Assembly: GCA_910577415.1 (NCBI GenBank)
Contig: CAJTLK010000020.1
Location: forward strand, 1 to 25,852
DNA from: an uncultured Oscillospiraceae bacterium
GTDB lineage: Bacteria > Bacillota > Clostridia > Oscillospirales > Oscillospiraceae
Direction: 5' to 3'
DNA length: 25,852 nucleotides
Position numbers and translations under genes: made by a program. Below the pieces are notes generated by a model that saw only the letters and a program-made list of their open reading frames with translations, made no database searches and had not been told where the DNA came from. Positions 1 through 6,875 of this stretch are shown piece after piece. The stretch's first letter is position 1, and each line of letters opens with the position of its first letter.

Positions 1-1
1 T

Positions 2-640
2 TCAACTGAATACGCTCTTACTAACAATAATCTTGATGGGGAACTTGTTGTTCTGAAAAATATTTATGTTCCCTATCGGGATAAAACTTCAGAAATCGAT
101 TTGCTGATGATCCACGAAAAAGGTATTTTTGTATTTGAAAGCAAAAACTACAGTGGCTGGATCTTTGGCAGTGCCGAACAGTTAAACTGGACACAGTCCC
201 TGCCAAACAAGGAAAAGCATCAGTTTTATAACCCCATCCGTCAAAACCAGACGCACATTAAGGCTCTTTCTGAATTCCTGAACATACCAGTTTCTTCTTT
301 TACATCCTATATCGTCTTCTCTGAACGGTGCAGCTTGAAAAGCGTCCCCGTAGATACCGATCAGGTCATTATTGTCCGCCGGCCCGATATGCTGAAAAAG
401 CTACGCACACAGCTTCGTGCTTCGGAGAATTTATACTCTCCCGAAGAGATCATGCAGCTTGTGCAAAAGCTGCAGCCTTTGACCAACAAGAGTGAAGCGG
501 AAAAGCAGCAGCATATTGATGATATCAAAGAAAAATGTCCATTCTGTGGCGGCGAACTTGTTCTACGCCGAGGAAAATATGGGCAATTCTGGGGTTGCAG
601 CACATATCCCAAATGCAAGTTTACCCGACCACTAAAATAG
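2..640 (+). CDS. NERD-domain protein with C-terminal topoisomerase-type zinc finger (5' partial)
   Basis: The reading frame is open from base 2, so the N-terminus lies outside the window; 212 residues are visible. The first part matches a NERD (nuclease-related) domain: acidic EIDLL at about residues 31-35, followed by GIFVFESKNYSGW, the E-x-K core of this nuclease-like fold. The C-terminus has CPFCGGEL and then WGCSTYPKCKF, a four-cysteine finger of the topoisomerase IA type, a common NERD partner. A DNA-related role is expected from the family, but the substrate is unknown. The gene is AT-richer than everything after position 1012 and lies just inside a tRNA-derived attachment-like sequence, so it is probably cargo of an integrated element. 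A terminator follows at 777-835. The domain call is firm; the function is not. Confidence 0.85.
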   Translation, partial: STEYALTNNNLDGELVVLKNIYVPYRDKTSEIDLLMIHEKGIFVFESKNYSGWIFGSAEQLNWTQSLPNKEKHQFYNPIRQNQTHIKALSEFLNIPVSSFTSYIVFSERCSLKSVPVDTDQVIIVRRPDMLKKLRTQLRASENLYSPEEIMQLVQKLQPLTNKSEAEKQQHIDDIKEKCPFCGGELVLRRGKYGQFWGCSTYPKCKFTRPLK

Positions 641-967
641 AAAACTGATGCTGTACGACTCTGCGGCGGTGTGAAAATCTTTCCTTGTTTACAGCAAGGT
701 ACCTGTTTCCCCTCTCGCAAAAAGGACTTGCACTCCCCTGCTCTCAGAGTTACAATCCAACCAACATGAAACGCAGAAAACGCTTCCCGCCCGGGCCGGT
801 GAATGATTGCCGGTTTGGGCGGGAAGCGTTTTTGACCACATATTCTGCCACAGTTGGGGGTGGACCACATGGATACCCTGCGGGTGGAGAGTTCTAAAGA
901 GCATATCAAGCGGAGTAGAAACGGCCATAAATATCTAAAAAATGTTATAAAAAAGTTCTCTGTATTC
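641..967. other. Intergenic end of putative integrated element
   Basis: No convincing gene is seen here. The stretch contains the terminator at 777-835. After it, a short open frame from the ATG at 869 begins MDTLRVESSKEHIKRSR and runs into the tRNA fragment; it has a GGGGGTGG upstream but no recognisable family. The last 60 bases before the tRNA fragment are strongly AT-rich, as is common near recombination sites. Confidence 0.4.
777..835 (+). terminator. Rho-independent terminator after the NERD gene
   Basis: A 16-bp perfect stem pairs AAAACGCTTCCCGCCC (777-792) with its complement at 817-832. The loop is about 24 nt and can pair further (CCGG with CCGG), and T residues end the right arm. 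It suits the NERD gene that ends at 640. Confidence 0.7.
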
Positions 968-1012
968 TTTGGGACCAGGAGGTCGTGCGTTCGAGTCGCA
1001 CTACTCGGACCA
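968..1012 (+). other. Displaced 3' half of a tRNA-Pro(UGG) gene, putative att site
   Basis: The 45 bases can be laid on a tRNA from the anticodon loop to CCA. The loop TTTGGGA (968-974) contains anticodon TGG. It is followed by the 3' anticodon strand CCAGG, the variable loop AGGTC, the T arm GTGCG-TTCGAGT-CGCAC (985-1001), the acceptor strand TACTCGG (1002-1008), discriminator A and CCA. The 5' half is missing: the bases before 968 cannot pair with CCAGG and contain no D arm. A terminator follows at once. This is the expected product of integration into the 3' part of a tRNA gene, with the element on the left. The intact tRNA would lie at the other end, outside the window. The tRNA identity is read from the loop only. 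Confidence 0.75.
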
Positions 1013-1052
1013 AAAGAGCCTCTGGAGCATTTGCTCCAGAGGCTCTTTCTTT
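1013..1052 (+). terminator. Terminator of the split tRNA-Pro locus
   Basis: A perfect 16-bp stem (AAAGAGCCTCTGGAGC at 1013-1028 with its complement at 1033-1048) has a 4-nt ATTT loop and is followed by CTTT. It starts directly after the CCA of the tRNA fragment, so it was probably the original tRNA terminator. It may also end the convergent ZIP transporter gene. Confidence 0.85.
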
Positions 1053-1107
1053 AAGATATCGACCAAGCTGGACTCCGGGTCCCGTATGACGATCTCTTCT
1101 TTCCCGC

Positions 1108-1890
1108 TCATCCCAGCGCCACGTCCAGCGCCAGCATTGCGGTAAAGCCCGCCGCAAAGAGCAGCGTCCCCAGGTTGGAATGCTCTCCGGCAGACGCCTC
1201 CGGGACCAGTTCCTCCACCACCACATAGGCCATAGCTCCTGCCGCAAAGCTGAGGAGATAAGGCAGGGCGGGGAGAATAAAGCCCGCCGCCCAAAGGGTC
1301 AGGATCGCCGCCAGCGGCTCCACCACCCCGGAGAGGGCACCGTATAGAAACGCCCGTCCTTTTCCCGTCCCCTCTGCCCGAAGAGGCATAGAGATAATAG
1401 CTCCCTCGGGAAAGTTTTGGATGGCGATCCCGATGGAAAGGGTCAGCGTACTGGCGGCGGTGATGCCGCTGTCCCCCGCCATCCATCCCGCCAGCACCAC
1501 ACCTACCGCCATCCCCTCTGGAATGTTGTGGAGGATAACGGCCAGCACCAGCATGGTAGTACGTTTCAAATGGGTGCGGGGACCTTCCGGCTCAACGCTG
1601 TCCTGATGCATGTGCGGGATGGTTTTATCCAACACCAGCAAAAACAGAACGCCCAGCCAAAACCCAACCACCGCCGGAAAAAACGCCCACCGCCCCAGCT
1701 CCGCCGCCTGCTCCATAGCCGGGATCAGCAAGCTCCACACGGACGCCGCCACCATGACCCCGGCGGCGAATCCGGTCAAGGCCCTCTGGAGCTTAGCATG
1801 GAGCGAACCGCGCATGATAAACACGCAGGCCGCGCCCGCCGTCGTTCCTATCAAGGGAAGCACGATCTCCAAAATCAATTCCTTCGTCAT
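1108..1890 (-). CDS. ZIP-family divalent metal transporter
   Basis: A 260-residue polytopic membrane protein with the two ZIP signatures in adjacent helices, LHNIPEG and IQNFPEG, which hold the His, Asn and Glu metal ligands of the family. A cytoplasmic-type loop between the early helices contains a short His motif (PHMHQD). Members import or move Zn2+, Fe2+ or Mn2+ across the plasma membrane; the metal cannot be read from sequence. The ATG at 1890 is chosen because GGGAGGG lies 4-9 bases before it; an in-frame TTG at 1902 would bury that site. A second ZIP protein of the same subfamily is encoded at 14215-15015. No strong promoter was found upstream, only a TACAAT at 1929-1934 without a good -35. 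Confidence 0.92.
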   Translation of the reverse strand: MTKELILEIVLPLIGTTAGAACVFIMRGSLHAKLQRALTGFAAGVMVAASVWSLLIPAMEQAAELGRWAFFPAVVGFWLGVLFLLVLDKTIPHMHQDSVEPEGPRTHLKRTTMLVLAVILHNIPEGMAVGVVLAGWMAGDSGITAASTLTLSIGIAIQNFPEGAIISMPLRAEGTGKGRAFLYGALSGVVEPLAAILTLWAAGFILPALPYLLSFAAGAMAYVVVEELVPEASAGEHSNLGTLLFAAGFTAMLALDVALG

Positions 1891-1996
1891 GATCCCTCCC
1901 AAAAATGCAGCCAGCTTCTACAAGCTGTATTGTAGCTCCTCCTCAGAAATGTCGGCCTATTCTGCGGCGGGGACCGACAGCAACAGGCAAACGGCG

Positions 1997-2033
1997 AAAG
2001 GCTCCTGAACAGCTGTTCAGGAGCCTTTTCCCC
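1997..2033. terminator. Bidirectional terminator between ZIP and rubredoxin genes
   Basis: A nearly loopless palindrome, AAAGGCTCCTGAACAG followed by its exact complement, ends in TTTT on the plus side and has AAAG on the other. It lies 30 bases downstream of the minus-strand rubredoxin stop, which it probably serves. Confidence 0.75.
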
Positions 2034-2062
2034 TTCCATTGAGCCATACTTTGGGGCGCGCC

Positions 2063-2224
2063 TCAGCTTATCGCGGAAAAGGAGTCTTTCCCCACACCGC
2101 ACAGGGGACAAACAAAATCGTCAGGCAGGTCCTCAAACTTTGTGCCGGGAGCGACACCGTGATCCGGGTCCCCCGCCGCCTCGTCATACTCCCACCCACA
2201 GACGTCGCAAACATATTTTTTCAT
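2063..2224 (-). CDS. Rubredoxin
   Basis: A 53-residue protein beginning MKKYVCDVCGWEYD, with a second pair in FVCPLCGVGKD. The two CxxC(G) knuckles (Cys6, Cys9, Cys39, Cys42) coordinate one iron, and the length and PGTKFEDLPDDF segment are those of classical rubredoxins. It is a small cytoplasmic one-electron carrier, used in anaerobes for superoxide or peroxide detoxification and for flavoprotein partners. The start has a strong site (AAGGAGGAG, then 7 bases). It follows the decarboxylase/cupin gene on the same strand and is probably the last gene of that unit, ended by the palindrome at 1997-2033. A tiny in-frame ORF lies upstream (2297-2329). Confidence 0.96.
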   Translation of the reverse strand: MKKYVCDVCGWEYDEAAGDPDHGVAPGTKFEDLPDDFVCPLCGVGKDSFSAIS

Positions 2225-2296
2225 GGCTAACTCCTCCTTGATCTTGCTACGGTTTGAAGCATACCCTCCAACCAGTTTCCGGGAACGGCTTTCCCT

Positions 2297-2329
2297 TTAG
2301 AGAGTATTCCACACAAAGGGGAATTTCAT
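2297..2329 (-). CDS. Ten-codon leader-like ORF upstream of rubredoxin
   Basis: An ATG placed 3-4 bases after a perfect AAGGAGGTTTT site opens MKFPFVWNTL and then stops at TAA. It is in frame with rubredoxin, and the 24 codons between this TAA and the rubredoxin ATG contain no other stop. It may be a translated leader peptide, or the remains of an N-terminal extension cut off by a stop. No function is recognised. Only the ribosome binding site makes it worth listing. Confidence 0.35.
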   Translation of the reverse strand: MKFPFVWNTL

Positions 2330-2385
2330 TATAAAACCTCCTTGGCGCATTCTATATTATGCTCAAGCCGCTGGGAGCAAAGACG

Positions 2386-3123
2386 TCATTCCAGCTTGCC
2401 GTACTGATCCTCGTCCACCGGCTCCAGCCACTCGTTGGAGCAGTCCTCACCGGGGGCCTCAAAGGCGATATGGCTGAACCAGCTGTCCCTGGCCGCGCCG
2501 TGCCAATGCTTGACCCCGGCGGGAATATAGACCACGTCTCCAGGATGCAGCTCCCGGGCCTCCCGGCCCCATTCCTGATACCAGCCCCTGCCGTCAGTGC
2601 AGAGCAAAATTTGCCCGCCGCCCTCGGCAGCATGGTGGATATGCCAGTTGTTGCGGCACCCCGGCTCGAAGGTCACATTGGCAAGGAAGATGGTCTCCTT
2701 GGGGTCGGTGAGGGGCTTGAGATAGCTGTTGCCGATGAAATATTGCGCATACGCCTCGTTGGGCGCTCCCAGGCCGAACATGCCGCCGTCCACGCCGGGA
2801 TCGTCCTTGTAGACCTCCACCGCCGAGCGGAAGGCAGCCCAGGCGTTGGGCCACCCGGCGTAGAAGGCCACATGGGTCAATATCTCCGCCATCTCGGCCT
2901 TGGTGACGCCATTGTTTTTGGCGTTCATCAGATGGTGCTGGAAGGAGGTATCGAATAGCCCCTTGCTCACCAGCACAGTGACGGTGAGGATGGAGCGCAG
3001 CTTCAGGCTCAGCCCATCGCCGCTCCACACCTCGCCAAAGAGCACGTCATCATTCAATTCCGCGAACTTGGGGGCAAATCCCCCCAACTGTGTCCGGCCC
3101 GCGGTCTGTGTCACTTTTGCCAT
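2386..3123 (-). CDS. Carboxymuconolactone decarboxylase-like / cupin fusion protein
   Basis: A 245-residue cytoplasmic protein with two domains. Residues about 26-105 form a CMD/AhpD-type helical domain (around SLKLRSILTVTVLVS and EILTHVAFYAGWPNAW) without the AhpD CxxC pair, so it resembles the decarboxylase branch more than the peroxidase branch. Residues about 137-220 are a cupin: HIHHAAEGGGQ (His161, His163) and GDVVYIPAGVKHWHG (His206, His208) supply likely metal ligands. Such fusions are common in gut anaerobes next to LysR regulators and flavodoxins; the substrate is unknown. The ATG at 3123 follows AAGGAGAG; an in-frame TTG at 3141 is rejected. It is 27 bases downstream of the 74-residue gene and probably shares its transcript. 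Confidence 0.9.
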   Translation of the reverse strand: MAKVTQTAGRTQLGGFAPKFAELNDDVLFGEVWSGDGLSLKLRSILTVTVLVSKGLFDTSFQHHLMNAKNNGVTKAEMAEILTHVAFYAGWPNAWAAFRSAVEVYKDDPGVDGGMFGLGAPNEAYAQYFIGNSYLKPLTDPKETIFLANVTFEPGCRNNWHIHHAAEGGGQILLCTDGRGWYQEWGREARELHPGDVVYIPAGVKHWHGAARDSWFSHIAFEAPGEDCSNEWLEPVDEDQYGKLE

Positions 3124-3150
3124 ACCGCTCTCTCCTTTCAAGTCATAGGA

Positions 3151-3375
3151 TCATATTTCCTCTCGCTTCTTTTGCAGCTGATAGCGCAGATAATCCAGGC
3201 AGTCCAACCGTTTCTGCGCGCCGTGTATTTCGTCCAGCAGCGCCCCGCGCCTATGCTCTAAAAGACGGGTACATTTTCCCCTGTCCCCTGACCGCGCCGC
3301 CTCTAAATACTGCCGGATCAGCGCTCCGTCGCAGCCCGCGTCGGTCAGATTCCGCCGGATATCCTCCTCCGTCAT
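3151..3375 (-). CDS. Small helical protein of unknown function
   Basis: A 74-residue, charged and largely helical protein, MTEEDIRRNLTDAGCDGALI at the start and LDCLDYLRYQLQKK at the end. The end resembles the helix that follows the DNA-binding part of some MerR-type regulators, but no helix-turn-helix is present, so it is not called a regulator. The start has GGGAGG 7 bases upstream. It is the first gene of a minus-strand unit with the decarboxylase/cupin fusion and probably rubredoxin, and it is divergent from the LysR gene across a 121-bp region containing an operator-like repeat. It might modulate or partner the enzyme downstream; that is inference from position only. Confidence 0.75.
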   Translation of the reverse strand: MTEEDIRRNLTDAGCDGALIRQYLEAARSGDRGKCTRLLEHRRGALLDEIHGAQKRLDCLDYLRYQLQKKREEI

Positions 3376-3409
3376 AACAATTCCTCCCTGACAGATCCTT
3401 TATTAAACA

Positions 3410-3433
3410 ATATCAAATAGTCATAATTGATAT
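3410..3433. promoter_or_regulatory. Putative LysR operator
   Basis: A perfect interrupted inverted repeat, ATATCAA-N10-TTGATAT, lies between the divergent LysR gene and the 74-residue gene. LysR proteins typically bind AT-rich dyads of this size next to their own gene and a divergent target. It is 11 bases upstream of the -35 of the lysR promoter, so binding could repress lysR and act on the minus-strand promoter. Confidence 0.6.
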
Positions 3434-3443
3434 TTCACTATAC

Positions 3444-3473
3444 TTGACAGCTATAGGACTTCCATGATAAAAT
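3444..3473 (+). promoter_or_regulatory. Promoter of the LysR regulator
   Basis: Perfect -35 TTGACA (3444-3449), 18-base spacer, -10 TAAAAT (3468-3473). Transcription would begin near 3480, which excludes the in-frame ATG at 3464 as a start. Confidence 0.7.
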
Positions 3474-3496
3474 CCCGCCAAAAGGGGGACTTTCTT

Positions 3497-4387
3497 ATGG
3501 AATTGCGGGTCTTGCGATACTTTCTGGCCGTAGCCCGGGAAGAAAATATCTCCAGAGCGGCGGAGGCTCTGCACACCTCTCAGCCCTCCCTCTCCCGGCA
3601 GCTCAAGGAGCTGGAGGAGGAGCTGGGCAAGACCCTGTTTCTCCGGGGGCGGCGGAAGATCACCCTCACTGAGGAGGGCATGTTCCTCCGCAAGCGGGCC
3701 GAGGAGATCATCGACCTGGTGGACCGCACCACCCGAGAACTGACCTTGACCGAGGATATGCTGGCCGGAGACGTCTACATCGGCGCGGGAGAGACCGAGG
3801 GAATGCGGCTCATTGCCCAGGCGGCGGGGACCCTTGCCCAAAGCTGGCCCGACATACATCTGCACATCGTCAGCGGAGACCGGGGCGATATCGTCGAGCA
3901 GTTGGACAAGGGACTGATCGACTTTGCCGTGCTGGTGGGTAAATCGGACGCTCAAAAAAAGTACGAGTATCTTCTTCTCCCCCAGCGGGATACCTGGAGC
4001 GTTCTGATGCGAAAGGACCACTCCCTGGCCCAAAAATCCGCCGTCAAGCCGGAGGACTTGTACGCAGAGCCGCTGCTGCTCTCCCGGCAGATCATGGACG
4101 GCAGTCCCTTCCTCACCTGGATGGGGCGGAGCCTCTCCCAGCTGAACGTAGTCAGCACCCACAATTTGATCTATAACGCCTCCCTCATGGTGGCGGAGGG
4201 TCTGGGGGTGGCCGTGACCCTGGATGGACTGATCAACACCACTGGCGACAGCCGCCTGTGCTATCGCCCCCTGTCCCCCCGGCTGGAGGTGGAGCTGCTT
4301 TTAATATGGAAGCGCTATCAGACCTTCTCCCCCGCCACCGCCAAATTTTTAGAGCTGATGCGGGCAGAGGTGGCCGGACAATCATAA
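3497..4387 (+). CDS. LysR-family transcriptional regulator
   Basis: A 296-residue protein of standard LysR length. The N-terminal winged helix-turn-helix (residues 1-60) is clear: MELRVLRYFLAVAREENISRAAEALHTSQPSLSRQLKELE. A linker helix and a periplasmic-binding-like effector domain follow, with GVAVTLDGL near the end. The ATG at 3497 has GGGGG 8 bases upstream, and an earlier ATG at 3464 overlaps the -10 box. It is divergent from the small protein, decarboxylase/cupin and rubredoxin unit and shares the operator-like repeat with it, so that unit is the likely target. The convergent flavodoxin-containing gene may also belong to the regulon, by family precedent. The effector is unknown. Confidence 0.93.
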   Translation: MELRVLRYFLAVAREENISRAAEALHTSQPSLSRQLKELEEELGKTLFLRGRRKITLTEEGMFLRKRAEEIIDLVDRTTRELTLTEDMLAGDVYIGAGETEGMRLIAQAAGTLAQSWPDIHLHIVSGDRGDIVEQLDKGLIDFAVLVGKSDAQKKYEYLLLPQRDTWSVLMRKDHSLAQKSAVKPEDLYAEPLLLSRQIMDGSPFLTWMGRSLSQLNVVSTHNLIYNASLMVAEGLGVAVTLDGLINTTGDSRLCYRPLSPRLEVELLLIWKRYQTFSPATAKFLELMRAEVAGQS

Positions 4388-4397
4388 GAGCATATAA

Positions 4398-4440
4398 GAG
4401 GGCGGCGCGGCCCGGCGGTCCGCGCCGCCCTCTTTACGTT
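4398..4440. terminator. Terminator between the convergent LysR and SLH-flavodoxin genes
   Basis: A 13-bp GC stem (GAGGGCGGCGCGG, 4398-4410, with 4420-4432) has a 9-base loop and is followed by TTTACGTT. It lies 10 bases after the lysR stop and abuts the stop of the minus-strand gene, so it can serve both. Confidence 0.8.
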
Positions 4441-6875
4441 CAGACGGTGGGGTCTGTCAGGGAAAATGTAACGGAAACATTTTCTCCACCGGCCCTGGGC
4501 AGATCGAGGTCATTTACCCAATTTGCCACCGTAGTCTGGCTGGCCCCGCGGTCAAAGCGGCTGCCGGAAAGCCAGGTGGCTCCGGCGGCGGACGCCGCAA
4601 GGTTGGTGGCGCTGGAGCCGATCCCGCTGCTCCCGGAGGTGCAGAAGGGCACGATAGTCTTTCCCGTCAGGTCATAGCTTTCCACAAAGGTATACAGGAT
4701 CTTGGGCGCCTGTCCCCACCAGATGGGATAGCCCAGGAAGATCACATCATATTGCCCCATATTGGCGACGGCCCCGTCGATGGCCGGGCGGGCGGAGGAG
4801 TCGTTCTGCTCCCGGTTGGCCCGGCAATCGGTGTTGTAGTTCAGGTCGGCGGAGGTATAGGGCGTTTCCGCCAGGATCTCGTATACGTCGGCCTCGTCGC
4901 CCAGAGCGGTCTTGATATGGTTGGCAATGGTTTCCGTGTTGTTGGTATTGGAGAAATAGGCCACCAGGATACGCGCGCCCGCAGGCTCCGGCGCGGGCGA
5001 AGGCTCGGAACTGGGCTGGGCAGGCAGGGACTTTTCCAGCCACGCACCGATCTCCTCCCGGTCATAGGAGGAATAGGTGACCTCCAGTCCCTCCTTGATG
5101 ACGCTGTTGGGGGCCAGCTTGGCGATGGCGCTGATGGTCTGACCAAACCGCCCGCCGCCCATGGAGCAGAAAGGCACGATGGTCTTGCCGCTGAGGTCGC
5201 TACGGGTAAGGAAGGTCCGCACACAGGCCGGGATGGACGACCACCAGTTGCAGTAGCCCAGCAAAATGGTGTCGTACTCACTGACATCGGGCATGGACTT
5301 CAGCTCTGGGGTGGCCTCGGCTCTCAGCTCATTGAGAGCCTCGCCGTACAGCACCGGGCCGTTGCTGCTGGAGGAGTACGGGGTCCTGCGCTCCAGACGG
5401 AAGATGTCCGCGCCGCTCATGTCGTGGATCAGTTCCGCCAGCCCCTCGGTATTGCCGGTCTGGGAAAAGTAGACGATGAGGGTCTTTCCGGTCTTCGCCT
5501 CGGCCCTGGCGGTATAGGTGCTCTTGATCTCGCCGGTCATGGTCCCAGCACTGCGCACCGGGCGGAAACCGATGCTGGTAAGGCCCACATCCGCGCTCTG
5601 GGCGCCCCGGTAGGCGGAGCGGATGTGCTTGGGCTGGTCGTTCCAGCCGCCCCCCCGGACCACCTTGGCGTTGCCGGTGGCCGGCCCGGCAGGGTCTCCC
5701 GCCGCCCCGGAGCCATACGCACCGTACCAGTCCCAGACCCACTCGGCGGCATTGCCATGCATATTATAGAGGCCATAAGCGTTGGCGGCGTACTGGTCCA
5801 CCGCCACGGGGCGGCGCAGATAAGCGTCCGAGCCGTTGACCCAGTTGCCCGAGGCGTCGTTATTATAGCCGTAGGCGTTATAGCAGTTGGCGTCGCTGTT
5901 GTGGGCGTAGTCGCCAAAGTGGAAGGGGGTATCGGTATTGGCCCGGGCGGCATACTCCCACTCGGCCTCGGTGGGCAGGCGGTATCCGTTGGCGGCCCTG
6001 TTCCAGGTCACGTTCGTGCCCGAAACGGTATAGCAGGGGGTCAGACCCTCGGCCTGACTGCGCCTATTGCAGTATTCAATGGCGTCGTACCAGGTGATGT
6101 TGGTCACCGGCAGGTCATCACCCTTGGTCTCGCTGGGGTTCTCGCCCATCACAGTCTGATAGTCCTTCTGGGAGACCTCAGTCCTGGCCATATAGAAGCT
6201 GCCCACAGTCACGGTGTGCCGGGTCTCGTCCGAACTGCGCTCTGGCTCATCGGCAGGGCTGCCCATCTGGAAGCTCCCGCCCTGGATCAGCGCAAAATCG
6301 TCCCCCACAGCGGTGGGCGCGGTGCTGGCGGAGGGCGCGGACGGGACGCTGCTTTGTCCGGCAAAAGTCTCGTAGAGGGCCACGGCGGCCTCGGAGCGTT
6401 TGGCGTCTACCGCCAACTCCGCTGCCCCGGTCCATGCCGGGTCCTCCCCTCTCTGCCGGGCGATCACCACGTTCATCATCTCCCGGCTCACCGGATCTTC
6501 CGTTCCAAACATACCGTCGCCATACCCTTGCAAAAGCCCCTTCTCCGCCGCCCACGCAATGGCGCTGGAATACCAGAGGCCGGGCTGGGTGTCGGTAAAG
6601 CCGGGACCACCAGTGACGGTGGGTTCTCCGGCCTGACGGTAGAGTACCGTTGCCAGCATGGCCCGCGTCATGGAGCCGTCGGGGTCAAAGCGTCTGCCCT
6701 CCACCCCGTTCATTAGTCCGTTTTCAGCGCACCAGTCCACCGCCTGGGCATAATCGGCGTCGGCGGGAACATCCTCAAACCGCGTCTTGTCCCCGGCAGC
6801 GCAGCCCACACCGATCACAGACAAGGCCATCACGGCGGCCAGCAATAAAGTGACAAGTCGTTTCATATTTTTCAT
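4440..6875 (-). CDS. Exported SLH / formylglycine-enzyme-like / double-flavodoxin protein
   Basis: An 811-residue protein with four kinds of module. Residues 1-25 are a Sec signal (KR, hydrophobic stretch, then GVGC, a weak lipobox at Cys25). Residues 32-80 and 92-140 are two S-layer homology repeats, with a partial third at about 148-163. Residues 193-442 are a SUMF1/FGE-type domain (IQGGSFQMGS, RLPTEAEWEYAAR, GNAAEWVWDW, VVRGGGW). Residues 464-620 and 634-795 are flavodoxins with phosphate loops SQTGNTE and SNTNNTE. The catalytic Cys pair expected after RGGGW is absent, so formylglycine synthesis is unlikely. FMN electron transfer at the cell surface is inferred. The ATG at 6875 follows GGAG and AAGGAG; an earlier in-frame start at 6968 would precede the signal peptide with 31 charged residues. 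Confidence 0.9.
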   Translation of the reverse strand: MKNMKRLVTLLLAAVMALSVIGVGCAAGDKTRFEDVPADADYAQAVDWCAENGLMNGVEGRRFDPDGSMTRAMLATVLYRQAGEPTVTGGPGFTDTQPGLWYSSAIAWAAEKGLLQGYGDGMFGTEDPVSREMMNVVIARQRGEDPAWTGAAELAVDAKRSEAAVALYETFAGQSSVPSAPSASTAPTAVGDDFALIQGGSFQMGSPADEPERSSDETRHTVTVGSFYMARTEVSQKDYQTVMGENPSETKGDDLPVTNITWYDAIEYCNRRSQAEGLTPCYTVSGTNVTWNRAANGYRLPTEAEWEYAARANTDTPFHFGDYAHNSDANCYNAYGYNNDASGNWVNGSDAYLRRPVAVDQYAANAYGLYNMHGNAAEWVWDWYGAYGSGAAGDPAGPATGNAKVVRGGGWNDQPKHIRSAYRGAQSADVGLTSIGFRPVRSAGTMTGEIKSTYTARAEAKTGKTLIVYFSQTGNTEGLAELIHDMSGADIFRLERRTPYSSSSNGPVLYGEALNELRAEATPELKSMPDVSEYDTILLGYCNWWSSIPACVRTFLTRSDLSGKTIVPFCSMGGGRFGQTISAIAKLAPNSVIKEGLEVTYSSYDREEIGAWLEKSLPAQPSSEPSPAPEPAGARILVAYFSNTNNTETIANHIKTALGDEADVYEILAETPYTSADLNYNTDCRANREQNDSSARPAIDGAVANMGQYDVIFLGYPIWWGQAPKILYTFVESYDLTGKTIVPFCTSGSSGIGSSATNLAASAAGATWLSGSRFDRGASQTTVANWVNDLDLPRAGGENVSVTFSLTDPTV

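Noticed and set aside
3464..3496. Upstream ATG of the LysR gene
   Set aside because: It overlaps the -10 box of the lysR promoter and has no ribosome site; the ATG at 3497 does.
5539..6290. Active formylglycine-generating enzyme for sulfatase maturation
   Set aside because: The domain fold is present, but the cysteine pair expected after RGGGW is missing (NDQPKHIRSAYRG instead), and no sulfatase gene lies nearby.
4752..6716. 654-codon open frame on the plus strand opposite the SLH-flavodoxin gene
   Set aside because: It is a mirror of a GC-rich gene. The product has no recognisable domain and low-complexity Gly/Val/His stretches, whereas the minus strand gives clear domains.
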